The position numbers and the translations under genes are program-made. This document shows positions 37,122 through 45,916 of a stretch of DNA of 49,733 bases, in pieces. The stretch is taken from NCBI GenBank assembly GCA_902612825.1, contig CACMET010000010.1:1-49733 (forward strand), given 5' to 3'. A model generated the notes under the pieces. The model did not search any database, was not told the DNA's origin, and saw only the letters and a list, made by a program, of their open reading frames with translations. The first letter of the stretch is position 1. Each line of letters begins with the position of its first letter. Origin of the DNA: an uncultured Alphaproteobacteria bacterium (GTDB lineage: Bacteria; Pseudomonadota; Alphaproteobacteria; HIMB59; GCA-002718135).

Positions 37122-39056
37122 GTGGCTAAAAAATCTACTTATAATGCAAAAGATATTGAAGTACTTGAGGGTCTTGAGCCAGTCCGTAAAAGACCGGGTA
37201 TGTATATTGGAAGCACAAATCAAGATGGTCTTCATCATTTAGTTAACGAAGTACTAGATAATAGTATAGATGAAGTTTTAGCTGGTCACGCGACCGATAT
37301 AAGTTTTCAATATAAAAAAGATGGTTCGATAAAAATAAAAGATAATGGAAGAGGTATTCCTATTGATTTTCATCCAAAATATAAAAATAAAAGAGCACTA
37401 GAAGTAGTTTTAACTACACTTCACGCAGGTGGTAAATTTAACAGTAATGCTTACAAAACTTCTGGTGGATTACACGGGGTTGGGATTTCTGTTGTAAATG
37501 CATTAAGTTCTTTATTACAAGTTAAGGTATTCAAAGATGGAAAAGTGTATAGACAAGATTACTCAAAAGGAAAGGTTAAGACAAAAATAAAAATTGAAAA
37601 ATGTAGCAAAAAATTAAAAGGTACTGAAATTTCTTTTATCCCAGATGAAAGCATATTTGAAGAAACACAATTTGTTCCAAAAAAATTATATAATTTTATA
37701 AATATGAAATCAGTATTAGTTGGAGGCACAACTATCAACTTTGAAATTGATAAAGAATTAATAAAAGATAAAACCCCTAACAAAAAAAGTTTTTTTTATA
37801 AAAAAGGAATTGAAGATTATTTTCAATTAGAATACGCAAACAACTCTAAATTATTTGAAAAAAATTTTTTATTAAAGTCAAAAATTAAAGATAATGAAAA
37901 TTTTGAAACTTTAATTTCATTTAATACAAATGAAAATTCAAGTTTAATGTCATATTGTAACACTATTGAAACACCAGATGGCGGCTCTCATGAAAATGGT
38001 ATTCGTAATGGAATTCTAAAAGCTATTAAACTTTATGGTCAAAAAAATCAATTCTCAAAAATCAGTAATATCAATCATAGTGATATTTTTGATTACTCTA
38101 ACGTTATTATTTCAATCTTTATAAATGATCCAAGTTTTGAAGGTCAAACAAAAAAGAGAATAATAATGCCAAATTTACAAAAAGAAATTGAAACAAAAAC
38201 ACAGCAAGAATTTTTATTATGGTTAAATGCTAACAAGAAAAATTCAAAAATACTTTTAGATAATTTAATTGAAAGAGCTCTTCAAAGAACTGATTTATCA
38301 AAAATAAAAGAGTTAGATAGAAAAAGTATTAAAGAAAGAAATCGTCTTCCAGGTAAATTAGTAGATTGTTCGAGTAAATCAATAAAAGATTCTGAAATAT
38401 TTATTGTTGAAGGCGACAGTGCTGGAGGTTCTGCTAAGCAAGCAAGAAATAGAGAATTTCAAGCAATACTTCCTTTAAGGGGGAAAATATTAAATGTTTA
38501 TAATGTTGGACTATCTAAAATTGCTGATAACAATGAAATACAAAATCTTATTCAATCTTTAGGTTGTGGTATTGGAAAAAACTTTGAAATTTCAAAACTT
38601 CGATATGAAAAAATAATTTTAATGACTGATGCGGACGTAGATGGTTCACATATTGCAACTCTACTTATTACTTTTTTTTATAAATATATGAAAAGTTTAA
38701 TTGATGAAAATAAACTATATCTAGCAATGCCTCCTTTATTTAAAATTTATAACAAAAATAAATCTTTTTACGCATATGATGAAAAAGAGAAAGATAAATT
38801 AATTGAAAAAGAATTTAAGTCTGACAATTATAACATTACAAGATTTAAAGGTTTGGGTGAAATGCCAGCTGATCAATTGAAAGAGACTACAATGGATCAA
38901 AGCAAAAGAAATCTAATATTGATTAACTCTGAAAAAGCGAAGAAAGATATGAAGAATACCCAAAGTTTATTCGAAACTTTAATGGGAAAACAAGCAGAGT
39001 TACGTTTTAAATTTATTCAAAATAATGCTAACTTCATTAAAAATTTAGACATCTAA
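37122..39056 (+). CDS. parE: DNA topoisomerase IV subunit B
   Basis: The ATPase subunit of topoisomerase IV, which decatenates daughter chromosomes. 644 residues, shorter than GyrB (about 800) and typical of ParE. The GHKL ATPase domain shows LEGLEPVRKRPGMYIGST, LDNSIDEVLAGHA and SGGLHGVGISVVNAL. The TOPRIM domain has EGDSAGGSAKQARNREFQA and the metal-binding MTDADVDGSHI. The GTG start at 37122 gives MAKKSTYNAKDIEVLEGL, as in alphaproteobacterial ParE. The central part (residues about 200-270) is unusually rich in Lys, Asn and Phe. glpK follows after 3 bases, so they share a transcript. Confidence 0.93.
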   Translation: MAKKSTYNAKDIEVLEGLEPVRKRPGMYIGSTNQDGLHHLVNEVLDNSIDEVLAGHATDISFQYKKDGSIKIKDNGRGIPIDFHPKYKNKRALEVVLTTLHAGGKFNSNAYKTSGGLHGVGISVVNALSSLLQVKVFKDGKVYRQDYSKGKVKTKIKIEKCSKKLKGTEISFIPDESIFEETQFVPKKLYNFINMKSVLVGGTTINFEIDKELIKDKTPNKKSFFYKKGIEDYFQLEYANNSKLFEKNFLLKSKIKDNENFETLISFNTNENSSLMSYCNTIETPDGGSHENGIRNGILKAIKLYGQKNQFSKISNINHSDIFDYSNVIISIFINDPSFEGQTKKRIIMPNLQKEIETKTQQEFLLWLNANKKNSKILLDNLIERALQRTDLSKIKELDRKSIKERNRLPGKLVDCSSKSIKDSEIFIVEGDSAGGSAKQARNREFQAILPLRGKILNVYNVGLSKIADNNEIQNLIQSLGCGIGKNFEISKLRYEKIILMTDADVDGSHIATLLITFFYKYMKSLIDENKLYLAMPPLFKIYNKNKSFYAYDEKEKDKLIEKEFKSDNYNITRFKGLGEMPADQLKETTMDQSKRNLILINSEKAKKDMKNTQSLFETLMGKQAELRFKFIQNNANFIKNLDI

Positions 39057-39059
39057 TTT

Positions 39060-40541
39060 ATGAAAAAATATTTTTTGGTAATAGATCAAGGAACAACAAG
39101 TTCAAGAATTGTACTGTATAATAAAAAATTTGAAATATTCGATATTGTCCAAAAAGAATTTAAACAATATTTTCCCAATGAAGGATGGGTAGAACATAAT
39201 GCAACAGAAATTTGGGATGATGTTAGAAATTTAATTTCAAAAATATTAAGAAAAAATAAGTTAAATTCAAAAAATATAATTTCAATTGGAATTACCAATC
39301 AAAGAGAAACAACAGTTTTGTGGAATAAGAAAACTGGGAAACCAGTTTACAGAGCAATAGTCTGGCAAGATAGAAGAACAGCTAATCTTTGTGAAAATTT
39401 AAAAAGAAAAGGGATTGATAAAAAAATTCAAAAAATAACTGGTCTAGAGCTTGATCCATATTTTTCAGCTACTAAAATTAAATGGATTATTGATAATGTT
39501 AAGGAAGTAAATAAGAATTTAAAAAATAATAATTTAATTTTTGGAACAATAGACACCTGGCTATTATGGAAATTAACCAAGGGAAAATCTCACCTAACAG
39601 ATATTTCAAATGCCTCAAGAACTATGATTTTTGATTCTCAAAAAGAGCAGTGGTCAGACAAAATTTTAAAAATATTTAATATTCCAAAAAATATCTTACC
39701 AACTGTAGTTGAAAATGCATATGATTTTGGCTCTACTAAATTATTTGGTGATTCAATACCAATTGGAGGCATGGCTGGAGACCAACAGTCAGCAACAATT
39801 GGTCAAGCTTGTTTTAAAAAAGGGCAATCAAAAAGTACATATGGTACAGGCTGTTTTCTTCTTATGAATATTGGAGAGAAATTTAAATTATCTAAAAATA
39901 GATTACTAACAACTGTTGCTTTTAAAATAAATGGTAAAAAAATGTTTTGCTATGAAGGAAGTATTTTTGTAGCAGGCTCTGCCATACAATGGCTTCGCGA
40001 TAATTTAAAATTTATAAAAGATTCTAGTGAAACTGATAAATTATATAAAAAAGCTAATAAAGATGAAAGTTTATTTTTTGTCCCAGCCTTAACTGGACTC
40101 GGCGCCCCATATTGGAACCCTAATGCAAGAGGAACATTTTTTGGCATCACTAGAAATACGTCTAAAGAAGATATCATCAAAGCAACTTTGGACAGCCTAT
40201 CTTTTCAAACTTATGAATTAATTGAGTGTATGGAAAAAGATGCTAAGACAAAGATTAGTGAAATAAGAGTTGATGGAGGTATGGTTAAAAATAATAGCTT
40301 TCTACAAAGTTTAGCAAATATTTCTCAAATTAAAATTATTAGACCAAGTAATGTTGAGACTACTTCACTTGGCGCAGCATATCTTGCAGCAATTCAATCT
40401 GGATATTTAAAAAATACAAGCCAAATAAGTAAACTTTGGAAAAAAGATAAAACAGTAAAAGCAAACATTAACAAATCCATTTCAACTTCTAGTATTAGTA
40501 AGTGGAAATCAATTATAAATGTGGTCAATAATTTTTATTAA
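39060..40541 (+). CDS. glpK: Glycerol kinase
   Basis: A FGGY-family kinase that converts glycerol to glycerol 3-phosphate. 493 residues, usual length. DQGTTSSRIVLYN near the N-terminus is the phosphate-binding loop. ITNQRETTVLWNKKTGKPVYRAIVWQDRRT is the glycerol-binding block, split here only by description, and GTIDTWLLWKLT and GMAGDQQSATIGQ complete the active-site cleft. It starts 3 bases after parE, which is not a functional partner, and its last 17 bases overlap the end of the convergent amidotransferase gene. No glycerol-3-phosphate dehydrogenase or uptake facilitator is in the window. Confidence 0.96.
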   Translation: MKKYFLVIDQGTTSSRIVLYNKKFEIFDIVQKEFKQYFPNEGWVEHNATEIWDDVRNLISKILRKNKLNSKNIISIGITNQRETTVLWNKKTGKPVYRAIVWQDRRTANLCENLKRKGIDKKIQKITGLELDPYFSATKIKWIIDNVKEVNKNLKNNNLIFGTIDTWLLWKLTKGKSHLTDISNASRTMIFDSQKEQWSDKILKIFNIPKNILPTVVENAYDFGSTKLFGDSIPIGGMAGDQQSATIGQACFKKGQSKSTYGTGCFLLMNIGEKFKLSKNRLLTTVAFKINGKKMFCYEGSIFVAGSAIQWLRDNLKFIKDSSETDKLYKKANKDESLFFVPALTGLGAPYWNPNARGTFFGITRNTSKEDIIKATLDSLSFQTYELIECMEKDAKTKISEIRVDGGMVKNNSFLQSLANISQIKIIRPSNVETTSLGAAYLAAIQSGYLKNTSQISKLWKKDKTVKANINKSISTSSISKWKSIINVVNNFY

Positions 40542-41346
40542 GATTTAACCAATTTGAAAGTTCTAAAGAATGGATTTCTTCATCAACTACATCATCATAT
40601 ATATGTAATTCTTTTTTCTCAAGATTATCAGGGTTTTGTAAAATCATTTTTTCGTTTTCAAATTTTGATAAATTTTCATATACTTTTTGTTCCAACAAAA
40701 TATCTTTTCTCATTTCCATAAGTCCGGCCATCCATTTTGAATTAAATTCTGGATGGTATTGCACTGCCCAAACACTTGATTGATTTACTTCAAAGCTTAT
40801 AGATTGGAATTGACTGATCTTATTTGAGGCTAGTACCTTAGTTTCTTTTGGAAGCTTTTCTGCTTCATCATAATGCCAGCAGAGTGCATTAAATGATTTT
40901 TTTTTGTTTTTATACATGGGATGAATTTCACCATCTTGATTTAATGTAATATTTTTAGCTAAAACTGCTTCAAGGCCATTTGGATTTTTTCTTACTTTAC
41001 CTCCTGCGGCAGTTACTAAAACCTGAAGCCCCCAACAACTTCCAAATATTTTATTCTTTTTTTTAAATAATTCTTTAGCTAAATCTATTTGATTAGTTAT
41101 GGATTTTGTCATGTTATATATATTAAGTAGGCTTCCTGTCCAAGCAACCGCTTCGAAATCGTCAAGACTTATGCCTAAAGGAAGATAATTATTATGAACA
41201 GCAGGATGAATTGTTGTAATATTGATAGTTGATCTAGAATATTTTTTTAAAATTTTTTCATATACTTGAAATTGAGTGTCCATACCCAATTTTGTATATC
41301 GATCAGAAGCTTCTTTTTCATTTCCATCGACTAATAATATGTTCAT
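40525..41346 (-). CDS. Class I glutamine amidotransferase domain protein
   Basis: A stand-alone GATase1 protein of 273 residues. The catalytic triad is visible: Cys104 in GSCWGLQVL, and His198 and Glu200 in VQYHPEF. The fold resembles the GMP-synthase-like GATases that act on small molecules or gamma-glutamyl compounds, with a C-terminal extension of about 70 residues that ends in an acidic segment. The partner or acceptor is not evident. It is divergent from the iolE-like gene, with 43 bases between them, and convergent with glpK, whose end it overlaps by 17 bases. A gamma-glutamyl hydrolase role cannot be excluded. Confidence 0.8.
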   Translation of the reverse strand: MNILLVDGNEKEASDRYTKLGMDTQFQVYEKILKKYSRSTINITTIHPAVHNNYLPLGISLDDFEAVAWTGSLLNIYNMTKSITNQIDLAKELFKKKNKIFGSCWGLQVLVTAAGGKVRKNPNGLEAVLAKNITLNQDGEIHPMYKNKKKSFNALCWHYDEAEKLPKETKVLASNKISQFQSISFEVNQSSVWAVQYHPEFNSKWMAGLMEMRKDILLEQKVYENLSKFENEKMILQNPDNLEKKELHIYDDVVDEEIHSLELSNWLNLNKNY

Positions 41347-41389
41347 ATTTATCTTTATTTTTCATCTATCATGAAATATGTAAAACTTC

Positions 41390-42283
41390 ATGAAAATTAA
41401 ACTTGGTATCGCGCCTATTGCCTGGAGCAATGATGATATGCCAGAACTAGGAGGTGATACTCCTATTGAAAAATGTTTAGAGGATGCAAGCACATCTGGA
41501 TTTTCAGGTATTGAATTAGGTGGAAAATTTCCGAGAAATCCTGGAATAACAAAGTATCTTTTAGAAAAATTTAATTTAAAAATGCCAGGTGGTTGGTATG
41601 GCGCAATGCTTAGAGAAAGAAGTGTAAAAGAAGAATGGATAGCACTCCAAGATCATTTAAATTTATTAAAGTTAATTAATGCGGATGTTTTTGTTTTTGC
41701 TGATGTGTCTGGATCAATCCAAGGCGATCAATCAAAAGCTCTTAGTAAAAGACCAATACTTGAAAAAGATGAATGGGATAGCTATTGCAAAAAAATCAGT
41801 GAATTATCTAATATGCTGATGGATGAAGGAATGCCAATGTCGTATCATGAGCATATGGGAACTATTATACAGTCCGAGGAAGATGTAGATCGATTTATGA
41901 ATATGACAAATCAAAATACATTTTTGCTTTACGATAGTGGACACTTAATGTTTGCCGAAGCAAATTACGAAAGAGTATTAAAAAATTATATTTCTCGAAT
42001 TAACCATGTTCATTGTAAAGATATCAGAAAAGATGTTTTTTTAAAATCTATTAAAGATGACTTAAGTTTTAGAGAGTCTTTTTTAGATGGTGTTTTCACT
42101 GTTCCTGGAGATGGTTGCATCGATTACGATCCATTAATTAAGATACTATATGATGCAAAATATCAGAAATGGTTAATTATTGAAGCTGAGCAGGATCCTA
42201 AAAAAGCAAACCCTCTTGAATATGCAAAATTAGGACATAATTACTTGCATAATATAATAACAAAAAATGGGTATATTCTTTAA
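41390..42283 (+). CDS. iolE: Inosose dehydratase-like sugar phosphate isomerase/epimerase (IolE family)
   Basis: A xylose-isomerase-like TIM barrel of 297 residues. The N-terminus IKLGIAPIAWSNDDMPELGG matches IolE, which dehydrates 2-keto-myo-inositol in inositol breakdown. Further metal-site blocks are MSYHEHMGT (His-Glu-His), LLYDSGHLMFA (Asp), INHVHCKDIR (His) and LIIEAEQDP (Glu). No other iol gene is present here, so the pathway is either encoded elsewhere or the enzyme has another substrate. Its last 17 bases overlap the start of the cytochrome c'-like gene, implying cotranscription. Confidence 0.85.
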   Translation: MKIKLGIAPIAWSNDDMPELGGDTPIEKCLEDASTSGFSGIELGGKFPRNPGITKYLLEKFNLKMPGGWYGAMLRERSVKEEWIALQDHLNLLKLINADVFVFADVSGSIQGDQSKALSKRPILEKDEWDSYCKKISELSNMLMDEGMPMSYHEHMGTIIQSEEDVDRFMNMTNQNTFLLYDSGHLMFAEANYERVLKNYISRINHVHCKDIRKDVFLKSIKDDLSFRESFLDGVFTVPGDGCIDYDPLIKILYDAKYQKWLIIEAEQDPKKANPLEYAKLGHNYLHNIITKNGYIL

Positions 42284-42716
42284 AATAACGATAAGTACTT
42301 TAATTTCATTCATTCCTTTATATGTTTTAGCTCACAAAGTAACTTTAGAGGACAAATCATTAGAAAAAATTGTTAACGAAAGAATGGCAATAATGCAAAA
42401 AATTAAAAGCACATCATCGAAACTTTACAGATTAATAAATTCAGATCAATATGAAGAAATGTTGGAGCTTAATGAAACTCTTCTTCATTCAGCATCTGAA
42501 TTTAAATATTTTTATCCTGAAAATAGTCAAGCAGAAGGAGCTAGTGATAATATTTGGAGTGATCGTGAGACATTTAATGAATATAACCAAAACTTTGTAG
42601 ATGATATCGAAATGATATCTTTAAGTATAGAATTAGAAGATAAAGAGATGATAAGTGATGCTATTAAAGCAATGGCTGCAAATTGCAGCACTTGTCATAA
42701 AAAATTTAGAAATTAA
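42267..42716 (+). CDS. Cytochrome c'-like periplasmic protein
   Basis: A 149-residue protein with an N-terminal hydrophobic signal segment (FFKITISTLISFIPLYVLA, residues 4-22) and a single C-terminal heme motif CSTCHKKFR (Cys140, Cys143, His144). One heme at the extreme C-terminus of a helical protein is the layout of the cytochrome c' family (class II), which binds NO or acts in electron transfer. The length fits a four-helix bundle. The start overlaps iolE by 17 bases, and the signal peptide fixes the frame. The stop overlaps the convergent permease stop by 4 bases. Electron partner unknown. Confidence 0.85.
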   Translation: MGIFFKITISTLISFIPLYVLAHKVTLEDKSLEKIVNERMAIMQKIKSTSSKLYRLINSDQYEEMLELNETLLHSASEFKYFYPENSQAEGASDNIWSDRETFNEYNQNFVDDIEMISLSIELEDKEMISDAIKAMAANCSTCHKKFRN

Positions 42717-43423
42717 TTATTTAATCTTAAGTGTGGATTATATTTCCATTCTAAATATTTAACAAATTGAACCATTAGAAAATTTAAAAAAAGATAAAGA
42801 ATTCCTGCAGCAATAAATGCTTCAACAGGTGCAAATGTTTTAGCCATTATCTTTCTAGCAATACCTGTCATTTCCATGTATGTTGTCAGACTAACTAAAG
42901 AGGTTGCTTTAACCATTAGTATTAATTCATTACCGTAAGACGGTAGAACTTTTCGTATAGCAATAGGTAGAATAATTTTTCTTAAAAGTAAAAATTTTCC
43001 AAACCCAAGAGATAGGCCTGATTCAACCTGACTTTTCTCAATTGATTGAATACCACCTCGAAAAATTTCTGCTCCATATGCAACAGTATTAATTGTAAGT
43101 GCAATTACCCCGCACCAAAAAGGTTCTTTTAATGCATACCATAAAAAGCTTTCTCGAATAAATTTTACAGAACCTAAACCGAAATAAATTAAATATATTT
43201 GAACAAGTAAAGGGGTTCCTCTAATGACAAAAATATAACTAGCAATTGTTCTTGATAATAATGTAATTTTAGAAACTCTTCCTAGAGCAAATAATAATGC
43301 TAAAACAAAACCAAGTGGTAGTGAAATTAATAATAATAAAATTGTATTATCTAAGCCAGATAGGACCAAAAAGAAATTTTTATAAATAAGAGAATTTTGA
43401 ATACTATTTAAATATTCAATCAT
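42713..43423 (-). CDS. Polar amino-acid ABC transporter permease (HisM/OccM-like)
   Basis: An inner-membrane permease of the His/Glu/Gln/Arg/opine ABC family, 236 residues and about five helices. The EAA coupling loop reads VESGLSLGFGKFLLLRKIIL. The N-terminal part RTIASYIFVIRGTPLLVQIY is the typical conserved segment of HisM-type subunits. Its start overlaps the HisQ-like gene upstream by 4 bases. The substrate cannot be told without the binding protein, which is not in the window, nor is the ATPase. Confidence 0.9.
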   Translation of the reverse strand: MIEYLNSIQNSLIYKNFFLVLSGLDNTILLLLISLPLGFVLALLFALGRVSKITLLSRTIASYIFVIRGTPLLVQIYLIYFGLGSVKFIRESFLWYALKEPFWCGVIALTINTVAYGAEIFRGGIQSIEKSQVESGLSLGFGKFLLLRKIILPIAIRKVLPSYGNELILMVKATSLVSLTTYMEMTGIARKIMAKTFAPVEAFIAAGILYLFLNFLMVQFVKYLEWKYNPHLRLNN

Positions 43424-44127
43424 GTCGAAAATCCTTTTGAATAATTTACTTCTAGCGTTTTAAAAACCCTGCCAGAGATTGTTGTTAAACATAAATACAA
43501 TATTGCGGCTGTTATTAAGAAAGTTAAAGGTGAATGCTCAACGTTAGAAGATATTCTAGATTGACGCATAATTTCAACAAGACCAGTTACGGAAATAAGT
43601 GAAGTATCTTTAAGAGTTATTTGCCATACATTCCCTATTCCCGGTAAAGCATGTCTTATAACTTGAGGCGAAATAACTTTAAAAAAAATACTAAATTTAT
43701 TCATACCCAGTGCTCTAGCAGCTTCTATTTGACCCTTAGATATAGCCAAATAAGAAGCTCTTAAAACTTCACTGGAATATGTAGCTGATATTACTGCAAT
43801 GGCAATTGTCGCAATTGTAAGTGCGTTTAGTTCTATATATTTATTATATCCAAATACTTTAGCTATACTCATAACAACAGCATTGCCGCCAAAGAAAATT
43901 AGATAAATAACTAATAATTCAGGAACACCTCTTATTACTGTTGTATAAAAATTTGCAATAAATCTTGTTATTCTGTTTTGTATTATCTTTGCCCAAACTG
44001 TAATAATTGCTAAAAAAAGACCTAACCCCATTGATAAAATGCTTACTAGTAGAGTCATGAATGTTGCTATGAGAAATTCATCACCCCACCCTGCATCGCC
44101 AAATACAAGTTTATCAAATTTGAACAT
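43420..44127 (-). CDS. Polar amino-acid ABC transporter permease (HisQ/OccQ-like)
   Basis: Partner permease of the preceding gene, 235 residues with five predicted helices. The EAA loop is IEAARALGMNKFSIFFKVIS, and TTVIRGVPELLVIYLIFFGG is the HisQ-type membrane motif. It is the first gene of a two-gene unit; 33 bases separate it from the end of the GT9 gene upstream. A complete importer needs a periplasmic binding protein and an ATPase, normally in the same operon, and both are missing here. Confidence 0.9.
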   Translation of the reverse strand: MFKFDKLVFGDAGWGDEFLIATFMTLLVSILSMGLGLFLAIITVWAKIIQNRITRFIANFYTTVIRGVPELLVIYLIFFGGNAVVMSIAKVFGYNKYIELNALTIATIAIAVISATYSSEVLRASYLAISKGQIEAARALGMNKFSIFFKVISPQVIRHALPGIGNVWQITLKDTSLISVTGLVEIMRQSRISSNVEHSPLTFLITAAILYLCLTTISGRVFKTLEVNYSKGFST

Positions 44128-44186
44128 ATAAAAGTAAACAAGTAATGATGAAAAATATACTTGTCTACCTTCTAATATATGAAATT

Positions 44187-45161
44187 TTAAATCAGAACTT
44201 TTTCTATTTCTTCAATAACTCTAGAGACAGGTATTTTATTGATATTTTTTGAGTTAAAATCACTTGAGGATATTGAAAATAGATTTCGATTTTCAGGAGT
44301 AAATTTTGTAGAATCTTTGGGGCCAAAAAGTTTAATTAATGGGCAATGTCCAGTTGATAACATATGACTAACTCCACTATCGTTGGATATGGCTAATTGT
44401 AAATATTTGGTTGTAGCCATAATAATTTCTATATTTTGAAATCCAGTAATATGATCCTCGATAAATATTGAGTGAGGATAAAGATTTTTTAATTTTTCTT
44501 TTAAATATAATTCGTCAGGCCCAATAAAAAAAACTATAGTCTTATTATTTACTTGAAGATAGTTACATAACTCAATGTATTTATCTAAAGGCCAAATCTT
44601 ATTTTTTTCTCCAGCACCAGGTGCAATTCCTACATAACTTTTATGTTTTAATAAAATATTACTTATTACTTCTTCGAGATTTTCACTTATTGGAATTTTA
44701 AAATCACTTCTATTTTTTTTAATAACTATTAAATCTAATAAATCTAAAATGTAGTTTAAATAATATTTTCTTTTCTTATTACTTTTAATTTTTTTAGAAG
44801 AAAAAAATCCATTAGCTGATCCAGAAATAAAATTTTTATGTTTGATACGTTTTAATGCTATAGTTCTTATTACTGATTTTTGTGTATCTAAAATATAATC
44901 AAAAAACTCATTCTCTAAATTATATTTTTTTGATATTTTATTCCAAAAAAATGGACTAAGATCTGATTGATCAAGAATCTCGTCAATATAATTACTTGCA
45001 ATGAATTTAAGAGTGCTTGAATAAACAGTCTTACCCTTATTAGTAAGCCAATATAATTTATAGTCTGGAAGTCTTGTTTTAATTTCATGAAGAAGTTGTA
45101 ATTTTATTATTCCATCTCCAATTTTTTCACCATTTGAAAAAACTAAAATTTTTTTGCCCAT
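44187..45161 (-). CDS. Glycosyltransferase family 9 (heptosyltransferase-like)
   Basis: A GT-B fold enzyme of the ADP-heptose:LPS heptosyltransferase family, 324 residues. KILVFSNGEKIGDGIIKL replaces the usual N-terminal GDxL segment. The C-terminal donor domain shows VGIAPGAGEKNKIWPLDKY and AISNDSGVSHMLS, both diagnostic for GT9. FGPKDSTKFTP follows, as in WaaF-type enzymes. The ATG at 45161 is preferred over a GTG at 45179, which would add six residues. The gene stands alone between tRNA-Phe and the permease pair, and the acceptor (LPS core or another surface glycan) is not known. Confidence 0.85.
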   Translation of the reverse strand: MGKKILVFSNGEKIGDGIIKLQLLHEIKTRLPDYKLYWLTNKGKTVYSSTLKFIASNYIDEILDQSDLSPFFWNKISKKYNLENEFFDYILDTQKSVIRTIALKRIKHKNFISGSANGFFSSKKIKSNKKRKYYLNYILDLLDLIVIKKNRSDFKIPISENLEEVISNILLKHKSYVGIAPGAGEKNKIWPLDKYIELCNYLQVNNKTIVFFIGPDELYLKEKLKNLYPHSIFIEDHITGFQNIEIIMATTKYLQLAISNDSGVSHMLSTGHCPLIKLFGPKDSTKFTPENRNLFSISSSDFNSKNINKIPVSRVIEEIEKVLI

Positions 45162-45258
45162 ATTAGAATACTTTAACACAAATTTTGTAAGAGTCTAATT
45201 TTGAAGAATTTTAGGATTAAATAGTGTAAATAAAACAAAACATTTCGAGGGTGATAAA

Positions 45259-45276
45259 AGGTAACATTTACTACCT
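45259..45276 (-). terminator. Weak hairpin in the tRNA-Phe to GT9 intergenic region
   Basis: In the 214-base gap between tRNA-Phe and the GT9 gene, AGGTAA (45259-45264) can pair with CTACCT (45271-45276; one non-canonical or wobble pair). On the minus strand it is followed by TTTATC, a possible weak terminator for the tRNA transcript. A run of eight T also follows the tRNA directly on that strand. The rest of the gap holds no ORF or RNA that I recognise. Confidence 0.25.
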
Positions 45277-45375
45277 AATTAACTAAACAAAAATTATCAA
45301 AAACTTAGACTTTTCTCTAATAAAAGCTGTGTAGTTTATCTTTACAAAAGTAAAAAAGTTACCTTCAAAAAAAAG

Positions 45376-45451
<76 letters not shown>

Positions 45452-45503
45452 ACAAGACATCAGATAAAGTATTTATAATTAAATTCAATTAAAAATAGAA
45501 AAA

Positions 45504-45683
45504 TTAATCGGATTTTATTTGCAGCCCATGTTCATCAGTTAGCCATTTCATCAAATCAAGACTAGCACATTTTTTTGAACAAAAAGGTATAAATGGTTCC
45601 TTAGAAACCTTTTTACATGTTGGGCATTTAGATTTTTTTTTTAATGAAATAATATTATTTTTTTTGGATTTTTTTACTTCCAT
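45504..45683 (-). CDS. yacG: DNA gyrase inhibitor YacG (zinc-ribbon protein)
   Basis: A 59-residue protein. The zinc-ribbon Cys are at 20, 23, 35 and 39 (CPTC and CSKKC), with [19 protein letters not shown] matching the YacG core. E. coli YacG binds gyrase and inhibits it. The N-terminus here is a Lys/Asn-rich extension. The ATG at 45683 overlaps the infA stop by 10 bases. In most alphaproteobacteria maf and rng lie between infA and yacG; here they are absent from that position. tRNA-Phe follows. Confidence 0.88.
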   Translation of the reverse strand: MEVKKSKKNNIISLKKKSKCPTCKKVSKEPFIPFCSKKCASLDLMKWLTDEHGLQIKSD

Positions 45684-45892
45684 CTAAAAGTAATTCTACC
45701 TTTTGTTAAATCATAAGGTGTCATTTCTACTGTCACTTTATCACCAGCTAATACTCTTATTCTATTTTTTCTCATTTTTCCTGATGAGTGAGCTAGAATT
45801 TCATGATCATTTTCTAATTTCACTTTAAACATTGCATTTGGAAGAAGTTCTAATACAACTCCTTGAAATTCAATCGATCCTTCTTTTGGCAT
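45674..45892 (-). CDS. infA: Translation initiation factor IF-1
   Basis: IF-1 binds the ribosomal A site during initiation. 72 residues, the standard length, forming a single S1/OB domain. It reads [20 protein letters not shown], then [20 protein letters not shown], and ends with the conserved [18 protein letters not shown]. It follows hisD after 24 bases and overlaps yacG by 10 bases. Confidence 0.97.
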   Translation of the reverse strand: MPKEGSIEFQGVVLELLPNAMFKVKLENDHEILAHSSGKMRKNRIRVLAGDKVTVEMTPYDLTKGRITFRWK

Positions 45893-45916
45893 ATTTTTAT
45901 AAGCTTATAGTAAAAA

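Noticed and set aside
45162-45375. Possible small RNA or small ORF in the longest non-coding gap
   Set aside because: Only a weak 5-6 bp hairpin and a 16-codon ORF are present; neither is convincing.
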